Source: Micromonospora matsumotoense (lineage in GTDB: Bacteria; Actinomycetota; Actinomycetes; Mycobacteriales; Micromonosporaceae). From it: DNA of 64,000 nt. Below the pieces are notes generated by a model. That model searched no databases and was not told the DNA's origin. It saw only the letters and a list, made by a program, of their open reading frames with translations. Shown piece by piece: positions 16,648-24,597 of this stretch. Position 1 is the first letter of the stretch. Every line of letters begins with the position of its first letter. A program made the translations under genes and the position numbers. Where the stretch lies: the NCBI RefSeq assembly GCF_900091525.1, contig NZ_FMCU01000001.1, forward strand, positions 682,001 through 746,000. The letters are read 5' to 3'.

Positions 16648-17810
16648 CGCTGCCCCACCGGGACGGTGACCCGGAGCAGGAACCCGGTACCGTCCGGCCG
16701 CCGGCCGACCGTCACGGTGCCGTCGAGCCGCCGGGTGCGTTCCCGCAGCCCCAGCAGCCCGTGCCCGTCGGCGCCGTCCCCGTCGGCCGGCTCCCACCCG
16801 GTGGCACCGTCCGACCCGGCCGGTCCCCGCCCGTCGTCGGCGATCTCCACCCGGTCCGGGTGGACCCGGATCACGCACCGTCGCGCGCCACTGTGCCGTA
16901 CCACGTTGGTCGCTCCCTCCCGGACCGCCCAGCCGAACAGTTCCTCCCGCGCCGCCGGCAGTGCCGGCGGATCGTCCGGCAGGTCACCGACGATGCCCGC
17001 GGCGGCCAGCGCCGACCGGGCCCCGGCCAGTTCGCCGCGCAGGCTGATCTCCCGGTACGCCCCGACGGTGCGCCGCACGTCGGCCAGCGCCTCCCGGGCC
17101 AGCCGCTCGACGTCGGCGATCTCGGCGGCGGCGCGGGCCGGGTCCAGCGCCAGCAGCCGCCCCGCCAGCTCCGCCTTGACCGCCACCACGGTCAGCGAGT
17201 GCCCGAGAATGTCGTGCAGGTCGCGGGCGGTGCGGGCGCGTTCCTCGGCGACGGCGAGCCGACCGATCTCGGCCTGGGCGGCCCGCAGCTCACCGTTGCG
17301 CTGTGCCAGCCGGCTCACGCCGAACATCGCGAACGAGGCGAGCAGCACCGCGAAGACGACCGTGCTCTCCGCCTCCCAGCCGGGCACCAGCGCGGCGGTG
17401 ACCGGCGGGGTCGAGGCGGCGAGCACCACCACCACCAGGGCGTCCACCGGGGGCAGCAGGAACACGGCCGCCGCCGCGACGAAGACCAGCGTGGTCAGCC
17501 AGTCCCCCTCGGTGCCGGGGATGCCGGCCAGGCCGAGCCCGAGCAGCAGCCCCACGGACGCCCGGGCCCGGCCGACCGGGATCGGTCGGTGCGTCTGTCG
17601 CAGGCCACGCGCCCACTGGAAGATCAGCAGGTAGAGCACGCCGAAGACGACCAGGGTGGCCACGCCCACCGCCTGCCGCCAGGGCTGCGCCTGGTGCACG
17701 GCGGTGAACAGCGGAATGTTGAGGAAGAACAGCCACACCCCGGCGAGCAGCCACCCGGTGACCCGCCAGCGGCGGGTCACCGGGGAAGGCCTGTCGAACG
17801 GGAGATCCAT
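16644..17810 (-). CDS. sensor histidine kinase (HisKA_3/NarX type)
   Basis: This encodes about 388 aa. Five or so N-terminal hydrophobic segments without a large sensor loop precede the dimerisation/phospho-acceptor helix RTARDLHDILGHSLTVV. The HATPase domain follows, with REGATNVVRHSGARRC, IADDGRG and GHGLLGLRERTRRL. It resembles DesK/LiaS-like kinases that sense membrane state. ATG 17810 is preferred over a more upstream frame start. It is coupled to its regulator. Confidence 0.92.
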   Translation of the reverse strand: MDLPFDRPSPVTRRWRVTGWLLAGVWLFFLNIPLFTAVHQAQPWRQAVGVATLVVFGVLYLLIFQWARGLRQTHRPIPVGRARASVGLLLGLGLAGIPGTEGDWLTTLVFVAAAAVFLLPPVDALVVVVLAASTPPVTAALVPGWEAESTVVFAVLLASFAMFGVSRLAQRNGELRAAQAEIGRLAVAEERARTARDLHDILGHSLTVVAVKAELAGRLLALDPARAAAEIADVERLAREALADVRRTVGAYREISLRGELAGARSALAAAGIVGDLPDDPPALPAAREELFGWAVREGATNVVRHSGARRCVIRVHPDRVEIADDGRGPAGSDGATGWEPADGDGADGHGLLGLRERTRRLDGTVTVGRRPDGTGFLLRVTVPVGQR

Positions 17811-17908
17811 CGGGTACACGCTAGTCTCCGTCGATCGGTGCACCGGCCCGGTCGGCCGGACCGCCACTCAGGCCGTTGGGTGTCCCGGCGGAACAGCCGG
17901 ACCGCCGC

Positions 17909-18712
17909 TCAGACCCGTTGGGTGTCCCGGCGGAACAGCCGGGCCGCACCGAGGGCGAAGACCGCCGTCCAGCCGAGGACGTTGGCGAGCACCCCGAGGG
18001 TCACCGGGTCACCGGTCAGCGGCGCGCGGGCCAACTGACCCACCCCCCACACCGGGGTGAACTGGGCGAGCCGCTGCAACACGTCGGGCAGCGTCTCCAC
18101 CGGCAGGAACAGGCCGCCGAACATGGCGAGCAGGGCGAGCACCGGCCCCATGAACTGCATGACGTTCTCCGCCGGGCCGAGGTAGCCGATGAGCAGTCCC
18201 AACGCGGCGAAGACCAGCGAGCCGAGCCAGGCCGCCAGTCCGGCCAGCAGCCAGACGTGCGCCGGCAGCCGTACCCCGGCGGTGGCGCCGACGGCGAACT
18301 CGATCACCACCGCGGCCAGTCCGAGGACCATCGCGGTGGCGACCTTCGTCGCGACGTAGGCGGCCGGGCGCAGCGGGGTCAGCCGGAGCTGACGGCTCCA
18401 GCCCAGGGCGCGTTCGGTGGCGACCGCCGCGCCCGCGCTGGTGGTGGCGACCATCGCGCCGTAGACGGCGAGGCTGACCATGATCCAGGCGAGCACCTGC
18501 CGGCCGTTGGGCAGCGTCTCGCCGCGCTGCGGGAGGCCGAACAGCAGGAAGAAGACCGCCGGCATGACCATGGTGAACAGCAGGGTCCGCCGGTTGCGCA
18601 GCACCCGGCGCATCTCGATCAGCAACACCGCCGGGGAGAACCCGCCGAGGGCCGGCGGCCGGCGGTCCGCCGTGGCGGTGCCGGTGGGGGTGGTCAGGGA
18701 TGAGGTGGTCAT
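17909..18712 (-). CDS. ABC-2 type transporter permease
   Basis: This encodes 267 aa with six hydrophobic segments. It has an N-terminal FLLIEMRRVLRNRR-like cytoplasmic start and the ABC-2 signature region FGGLFLPVETLPDVLQRLA near the fifth helix. It is the membrane half of a drug/lipid exporter paired with the ATPase immediately upstream (1 bp apart). Overlapping its stop and downstream is a short direct repeat beginning GTTGGGTGTCCCGGC (about 17875 and 17916). Confidence 0.9.
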   Translation of the reverse strand: MTTSSLTTPTGTATADRRPPALGGFSPAVLLIEMRRVLRNRRTLLFTMVMPAVFFLLFGLPQRGETLPNGRQVLAWIMVSLAVYGAMVATTSAGAAVATERALGWSRQLRLTPLRPAAYVATKVATAMVLGLAAVVIEFAVGATAGVRLPAHVWLLAGLAAWLGSLVFAALGLLIGYLGPAENVMQFMGPVLALLAMFGGLFLPVETLPDVLQRLAQFTPVWGVGQLARAPLTGDPVTLGVLANVLGWTAVFALGAARLFRRDTQRV

Positions 18713-18713
18713 C

Positions 18714-19673
<960 letters not shown>

Positions 19674-19931
19674 ACGGGAAATCGTGCGCCCGTTGCCCGG
19701 TCCGTTCCCGGCCCTCCCGTCACCTCCCACCCATGACAAATGTCAGTCCTTCCCCGCCCGCTCCCTCTCCCCGCCCCTCCCCTGCTCTCGCGCCGTCGAT
19801 CGGACCGCCGATCGCGCGCAGCCCGGTGGGCCGAACCCGGGCGCGGGCGAGCACCGGCGGACCGGGGCATCGGGGGGTGGAAGGTGGGTATGCGGCCGGG
19901 GTTGGGGGTGGGTGAGGTCGGGGAGGACGGC

Positions 19932-20777
19932 ATGGGGAACACGTCGGGCGGGCGGGTCGACACGGTGGTGCTCGTGCACGGGCTGTGGATGACACCACGT
20001 AGTTGGGAGGGGTGGGCCGAGCGGTACGCCGCACGCGGGTTCCGGGTGCTCGCCCCGGCCTGGCCGGGCTTCGACCGGGAGGTGACCGCGCTGCGCGCCG
20101 ACCCGGGAACGATCGCCGGCACCACCCTGCGTCAGGTGATCGACCACTACGCGGCGGTGCTCCGCGAGCTGCCCGGCCCCCCGATCGTGATCGGCCACTC
20201 GTTCGGCGGCCTGGTCGCCCAGGTGCTGGCCGACCGGGGCCTCGGCGCGGCCACCGTGGCGGTCGCGTCCGCCCCGGTCAAGGGGGTGCTCCGGCTGCCG
20301 ATCAGCACGCTACGGGCGTCGTACCCGGTGCTGCACAGCCCGGTCAACCGGCACCGGGGGGTGCAGATCAGCCCGGACGAGTTCCGCTACGCCTTCGGCA
20401 ACACCCTCCAGCCGGACGACTCCGACCGGGCCTGGCGGCGCTACGCCGTCCCCGCCGCCGGTCACGTGCTCTTCGAGGGGGCGTTCGCCAACCTCGACCC
20501 GCACTCCGCCGCGACCGTCGACACCGGCCGCAACGACCGGCCACCGTTGCTGCTGATCGCCGGTGGCGAGGACCACGTGTCCCCGCCGTCGCTGGTCAAG
20601 GCGAACGCCGGGCTCTATCAGAAGTCGCGGGCGGTGACCGCGTACCACGAGTTCCCCGGCCGCTCCCACTTCACGGTGGGTGAGCCGGGCTGGGGGGCGG
20701 TCGCCGACTACGCCCTGGACTGGGCGGTGCGGATGACGCAGGCCCCGGCGACGGCGGGCAACGCCCCCCGCCGGTGA
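19932..20777 (+). CDS. alpha/beta hydrolase
   Basis: This encodes about 281 aa. The oxyanion region is VLVHGLWMTPRSWEG, the nucleophile elbow GHSFGGL, the acid GGEDHVSPPS and the His RSHFTVGEPGW. The length is normal for single-domain alpha/beta hydrolases, and the substrate is unknown. The ATG at 19932 follows GGGGAGGAC; an ATG at 19890 is an alternative. It is transcribed divergently from the ABC exporter, 258 bp away. Confidence 0.88.
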   Translation: MGNTSGGRVDTVVLVHGLWMTPRSWEGWAERYAARGFRVLAPAWPGFDREVTALRADPGTIAGTTLRQVIDHYAAVLRELPGPPIVIGHSFGGLVAQVLADRGLGAATVAVASAPVKGVLRLPISTLRASYPVLHSPVNRHRGVQISPDEFRYAFGNTLQPDDSDRAWRRYAVPAAGHVLFEGAFANLDPHSAATVDTGRNDRPPLLLIAGGEDHVSPPSLVKANAGLYQKSRAVTAYHEFPGRSHFTVGEPGWGAVADYALDWAVRMTQAPATAGNAPRR

Positions 20778-20850
20778 GCCGGACGGCATCGTGGCGTCAC
20801 GGTCGGTCGGTCGGCCCGGACGCGCGGCGCTGCCCTCACCGGATGCCCGC

Positions 20851-21105
20851 TCACCGCCACCCGCGCCGCCGGGAGCACTCGCCGTCGTGGTCGGGGCGGA
20901 GCAGGCAGCGCCGACCACCGGAGAGCAGCCGGTCACAGAACACCCAGTGGCGGGCGTTCTGGTCGTCCTCGGCGGAGACGGTGGTGCCACCCGGGTCGGT
21001 CTGCGGCAGGACGTGCGTCCAGTGCGCCACCACCCGGGCCAACCGTTGCGCGGAGAGCAGGTCGTTGGCCACCACCGGCAGGTGGATGACGAAGCGCCCG
21101 GTCAC
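20851..21105 (-). CDS. hypothetical small protein, Cys-containing C-terminus
   Basis: This encodes about 84 aa from a GTG that overlaps the upstream stop (GTGA, 21102-21105). The N-terminus RFVIHLPVVANDLLSAQRLA looks like a small alpha/beta fold. The end has CDRLLSGGRRCLLRPDHDGE followed by a third Cys, a possible metal site. It is not recognised as a characterised family. Coupling to the DivIVA-like gene suggests a joint role. Confidence 0.6.
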   Translation of the reverse strand: MTGRFVIHLPVVANDLLSAQRLARVVAHWTHVLPQTDPGGTTVSAEDDQNARHWVFCDRLLSGGRRCLLRPDHDGECSRRRGWR

Positions 21106-21419
21106 CGGTCCCACTCCCGCCCGTTGCGGCCGTGCGCCCGCTCGGCTTGCAGCTGGCACAGCGCGATCCTGACCCGGCCGGCCTCCCGCCGGCTCTGCCG
21201 CAGCGCGTCGTAGGCGGCGGTCAGCTCAGCGGCGACCTGGTCGAGGAACTCCCGCACCTCCTGCGGGTCGAGCCCGCGCCGCCCGAACCGCGCCGGCCGG
21301 AACCGCCGCTCCCGCACCTGCCACGGCAACAACCGAGGGGGTACGGCCGAATGGCGCTCGGCCGACGCCTGCACCGGTCGCCGGCCGCCTGCAACCCGGC
21401 GGCGGAAGAAGTCGCGCAT
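21102..21419 (-). CDS. DivIVA-domain small protein
   Basis: This encodes about 105 aa. The segment FRPARFGRRGLDPQEVREFL leading into DQVAAELTAAYDAL matches the N-terminal DivIVA/Wag31 membrane-curvature motif. The short helical remainder lacks the long coiled coil of true DivIVA. A basic N-terminus (MRDFFRRRVAGGRR) may add membrane affinity. It is coupled to the small downstream gene by a 4-base overlap. Its role is unknown; it may be polarity- or septum-linked. Confidence 0.7.
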   Translation of the reverse strand: MRDFFRRRVAGGRRPVQASAERHSAVPPRLLPWQVRERRFRPARFGRRGLDPQEVREFLDQVAAELTAAYDALRQSRREAGRVRIALCQLQAERAHGRNGREWDR

Positions 21420-21753
21420 GACAGGACCTGCCTCTCCTCGAGATTGACCTGTGGAGGGGTGGGCCCACCGACCCGCCGCGCACCGGCGGACCCACCCCGG
21501 CACCCACCGCCGCAGCCTCCACGCAGCAGTACGACAGCAGGGCCCACATGGCCACTGAGCAGCGATAACTCCCAGCGACCGCCGAAGCAGTCAAACACCG
21601 CAGGCAACTGATTGCAACGTCTCAATTGCGTTGCGCGACCAGACTCGTAGCCATGGATGAGCACCGTGTGTAATGTGTCCATTACTGCAGAGACAAGCGG
21701 TCGTCGAAATTGGACGGCCAGGTGTCCAGGCCAGCCGAGCCGGGAGGACGACG
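21420..21753. other. divergent intergenic region with an inverted repeat
   Basis: These 334 bp separate the DivIVA-like gene (minus) from the DUF5753 regulator (plus). The only clear structure is GTAATG-TGTC-CATTAC at 21670-21685. The half nearer the regulator is AT-richer and probably holds its promoter. Confidence 0.5.
21670..21685. promoter_or_regulatory. perfect inverted repeat, candidate operator
   Basis: GTAATG and CATTAC arms are separated by 4 bp and lie 68 bp upstream of the HTH regulator start. This is a possible autoregulatory binding site. Confidence 0.4.
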
Positions 21754-22659
21754 TTGTCACAATCAGTGACCGGGACGACCATGCTGCGACGCCAGATCGG
21801 GCGGAAGTTCGAGTCGTTGCGCCGGGCGGCCGGGCTGACCATGGAACAGGCCGCCGAACGCATGGACCGGGCACGGGCAACCCTGCACCGGATCGAGAAC
21901 GGTGCCGAACACGTCCGCTACCGGCAGGCCGACGTGCAGCAGATGCTCGACCTCTACGGTGCCTCTACCGCGGACAGCGAGTTGCTCCTGGCCATGACGG
22001 CGGCCACCCGTGAGAACAAGAACTGGTGGCACGACTACGTCGGCTCCGGCCTGCCCCGGTGGTTCCAGCTCTACATCGGACTGGAATCGGCGGCCTCACA
22101 CATCCGCCAGTACGAGTCGGAGTTGGTCCCCGGCCTGCTCCAAACCCGCGCCTACGCGGAACATGTCTCCCGACTCCCCAGCGGCGGGATCGACACCAGC
22201 GATGACGAGACACATCAGCGGGCCGTTCAACTTCGGGTGGAGCGACAGGCGTTGCTCACCCGGTTCTCCCCGCCGCAACTCAGCGTGATAATCAACGAGG
22301 CCGTGCTACGCCGGCCGGTGGGCAGCAAGGGGATCATGGCAGAACAGCTTCATCAGACCATCAAGGCCGCAGAACTACCCAACGTCACCGTGAGAGTGAT
22401 GGAATTTTCTGCCGGACTACATGCCGGAATGACGGCTGGAGGCTTCTCGATGCTGGAGTTTCCGCGGGACGCCACCGGCAGGGAGGTGGAGCCGCCCGTG
22501 ACCTACATCGAGTCCGCGACGGGGGCGATCTACCTGGACAAGCCGCACGAGACGGCCGTGTATGGCGCCATCTGGGCCGACATGACGAGCCGTGTCCTCA
22601 ATGAGTCCCGGTCAATGAGCCTGATCCAGCGAGTAGCAGAGGAGTACTCCCGTGCCTGA
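21754..22659 (+). CDS. XRE-type helix-turn-helix regulator with DUF5753
   Basis: This encodes about 301 aa. The N-terminal HTH has LRRAAGLTMEQAAERMDRAR. The rest is DUF5753: ENKNWWHDYVGSGLPRWFQL, then IRQYESELVPGLLQTRAYAE and a C-terminal ATGAIYLDKPHE. These WhiJ-like regulators in streptomycetes and relatives act with small DUF397 partners encoded next door. I prefer TTG 21754 because GGGAGGACGACG precedes it at good spacing; ATG 21781 is the alternative. It overlaps the DUF397 gene by 8 bp. Confidence 0.9.
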   Translation: MSQSVTGTTMLRRQIGRKFESLRRAAGLTMEQAAERMDRARATLHRIENGAEHVRYRQADVQQMLDLYGASTADSELLLAMTAATRENKNWWHDYVGSGLPRWFQLYIGLESAASHIRQYESELVPGLLQTRAYAEHVSRLPSGGIDTSDDETHQRAVQLRVERQALLTRFSPPQLSVIINEAVLRRPVGSKGIMAEQLHQTIKAAELPNVTVRVMEFSAGLHAGMTAGGFSMLEFPRDATGREVEPPVTYIESATGAIYLDKPHETAVYGAIWADMTSRVLNESRSMSLIQRVAEEYSRA

Positions 22660-22879
22660 CCTGACCGATGCCGTCTGGCGCAAGTCCACCCGCAGCAACG
22701 CTGGCGGCAACTGCGTCGAGGTCGCCAACAACCTCCCCAGCGTTGTCGGACTCCGTGACAGCAAGGACCCCACCGGCCCGGCACTGGCCTTCACTCCTGA
22801 TGCCTGGGCGGCCTTCGTCCACGGCGTCAAAGCAGAATCACTGAACCCGGAGGCCACCGGGGAGTACGCCCGTGCCTGA
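22652..22879 (+). CDS. DUF397 small protein (WhiJ-type partner)
   Basis: This encodes 75 aa with the family pattern VWRKSTRSNAGGNCVEVANN, VVGLRDSKDPTGPALAFTPD and AWAAFVHGVKA. GTG 22652 lies inside the end of the DUF5753 gene, so translation is coupled. It probably modulates the HTH regulator by direct contact, by analogy with other DUF397/DUF5753 pairs. Confidence 0.9.
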   Translation: MPDLTDAVWRKSTRSNAGGNCVEVANNLPSVVGLRDSKDPTGPALAFTPDAWAAFVHGVKAESLNPEATGEYARA

Positions 22880-23071
22880 CCTGACCGGCGCTGCGTGGCG
22901 CAAGTCCACCCGCAGCAACAACGGCGGCAACTGCGTCGAGGTCGCCGACAACATCCCCGGCGTCGTCGGGCTCCGTGACAGAAGGACCCGACCGGCCCCA
23001 CTCTCACCTTCGCGCCCCGAACGTGGACGCGATTCCTGACGAGGATCAAGCAGCAGTCGCCCCGGCACTGA
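22872..23071 (+). pseudogene. second DUF397 copy, frameshifted
   Basis: GTG 22872 starts PDLTGAAWRKSTRSNNGGN and CVEVADNIPGVVGLRD, a close copy of the preceding gene. Near 22979-22983 the sequence reads GACAGAAGG where the first copy has GACAGCAAGG. One base is missing, and the frame runs to an early stop at 23037-23039. Restoring the base gives KDPTGPTLTFAPRTWTRFL ending at 23069-23071, the expected DUF397 end. It is a recent tandem duplicate broken by one deletion, or a sequencing error. Confidence 0.85.
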
Positions 23072-23089
23072 GAGGGACACCGCAGAGGC

Positions 23090-23153
23090 CGGGCTTCCCT
23101 GCCCCTCGTCCGGTGCTGGTGCCCGCCGCCGCCAGCGGGAAGCCCCTGCTGTC
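23090..23153. terminator. long-loop inverted repeat, weak terminator candidate
   Basis: GGGCTTCCC (about 23092) and GGGAAGCCC (about 23139) could pair across a GC-rich loop just after the broken DUF397 gene. There is no T-tract. Confidence 0.3.
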
Positions 23154-23311
23154 GTGGTCACGACCGCCGCCACCCGGCCGCGATGCGCGGGGCGGATGGC
23201 GTCAGCTTTGCGACACCCACCTCGACACGCCCGCCCGAACGGCACACAATCGGCCGCCCCGACCTGCACAGGCGAGGGGCACGTCAAGATTCGCCGCCCG
23301 GAAGGTGCACC

Positions 23312-24055
23312 GTGTCACGCTACTTCGGCTGGGTCAAGGATCATCAGAAGCTGGCTCTCGCCGGAGTCATCATCGGCGCGGCGAGCCTCTTGGTGGCGAC
23401 ACTCGGCTTTGGGCGTGATCTGTTCGATATCGAATTCCCGCAGGCCAACCATCCCGCACCCACCTCAGCGGCCGGGCCGAGCGCTTCCGCGTACCCACCG
23501 CCGCCAGCTTCCGAGGACCCGACCTCCGGCATCTCGGAGAGGCCGAGCGATCAGACACGCCCCACGCCCACCGACACGGTCGACCCCACCCCCACCCCCA
23601 CCCCCACCCCGGAGGACAGTCCTGAGGAAACCTCGGTGCGTTACCTCGACGAACTCGACGCGGAGGACCGCAACGGCGGTTACGTCAAAGGGCTGGTGAC
23701 CATGGGCAACAAGCCCTACGACCGGAGCGTCGAACTCAGCTGCAACGGCACCAACACCTACTTCATCTTTCCCGTCGCCGGGATGCGGACCCTCGACTTC
23801 TGGCTGGGCATCGACGACAACACCCCCGGTGCCTCCGGGCTGGTCGCCGACGTGGCCTTCTACCGGGACAGCGGAGGACAGCTCGACAGCAACAAGGTGG
23901 CCAAGCTGGGGCCCGCCACCCACATCAAGGTCAATATCACCGGTACCACCCAGTTGAAGATCCGCTGCACCGGACGGAATGCCAACTCGGGCCGTCAGGC
24001 CAACGTCGCCCACGTCGCCTTCGGCAAGGCGATGCTCACCGCCTCCCCGCGCTGA
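23312..24055 (+). CDS. membrane-anchored protein with NPCBM-like domain
   Basis: This encodes about 247 aa. A short cytoplasmic start (SRYFGWVKDHQK) precedes one TM (LALAGVIIGAASLLVATLGF) and a Pro/Thr/Ser linker with a (TP)n run. The C-terminal domain (about 110-245) has the pattern YLDELDAEDRNGGYV, ELSCNGTNTYFIFPV, FWLGIDDNT and HIKVNITGTTQLKIRCTG. This resembles the NPCBM (novel putative carbohydrate-binding module) fold, so cell-surface glycan binding is inferred. GTG 23312 is preceded by GGAAGG. It converges on the minus-strand NLR unit. Confidence 0.65.
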   Translation: MSRYFGWVKDHQKLALAGVIIGAASLLVATLGFGRDLFDIEFPQANHPAPTSAAGPSASAYPPPPASEDPTSGISERPSDQTRPTPTDTVDPTPTPTPTPEDSPEETSVRYLDELDAEDRNGGYVKGLVTMGNKPYDRSVELSCNGTNTYFIFPVAGMRTLDFWLGIDDNTPGASGLVADVAFYRDSGGQLDSNKVAKLGPATHIKVNITGTTQLKIRCTGRNANSGRQANVAHVAFGKAMLTASPR

Positions 24056-24189
24056 ACGGCCGGCTCACCTTCGTCCCTCGGCGGACGTGAGTGGCGCAGA
24101 GGTGCCGAGACTCCGGCCACGGGCCCGGCCCGATGCCCGGCCAGGACACGCGGTCAGCGACCACCCGGCCCTTGTCACCGCGTCGGCGT

Positions 24190-24597
24190 TCAGGGCTGGT
24201 GGCGCTGTTGCGGAGGCAGTCCCACGTGCACCCCGCCGGAGATGTCGCGCGCCTGCACCACCGGGCCGGTGACCTGGCCCGACACCGTGTTGGTCACCGC
24301 GTCGGCCCGTACGGTCGCCTGCTGGAAGGTCGCCCAGCGGCGGCGTAGCTCCTGGTCGAAGTCCGGATCACGGGCGGCGGCGTCGCCCAGTGCCCGACGC
24401 AACTCCACGGCCCGGTCGTCGCCCTCCGGAGATGTGGGCTCGGCGACGAGCGAGGCCCGAAGCTCTCGGTGGCCGGTCGCCTTACGGCGAACGAGATGCA
24501 TCAGCGACGCGAGGGCCTCCCTTCCCGCATCGGTCAGGCCCTCGACGGCACGGGTCGACAGTGCCACGGCGATCGCCGTGAGAATCGGGTCATCCAT
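24190..24597 (-). CDS. small helical protein with C-terminal amyloid-signalling-like motif (Bell/BASS-type effector candidate)
   Basis: This encodes 135 aa. Residues 1-100 are predicted mostly helical, with an amphipathic start (LTAIAVALSTRAVEGLTDAG) and a DPDFDQELRRRWATF helix. Residues about 103-125 read NTVSGQVTGPVVQARDISGG then VHV. This is a RHIM/BASS3-like VQA...I.G.V motif, and the NLR encoded just upstream has a matching one at its N-terminus. Established knowledge: bacterial NLR operons often pair such a motif with a helical Bell domain, a HET-S HeLo analogue that attacks membranes. Domain identity here is my pattern match. The ATG overlaps the NLR stop by 8 bp. Confidence 0.65.
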   Translation of the reverse strand: MDDPILTAIAVALSTRAVEGLTDAGREALASLMHLVRRKATGHRELRASLVAEPTSPEGDDRAVELRRALGDAAARDPDFDQELRRRWATFQQATVRADAVTNTVSGQVTGPVVQARDISGGVHVGLPPQQRHQP

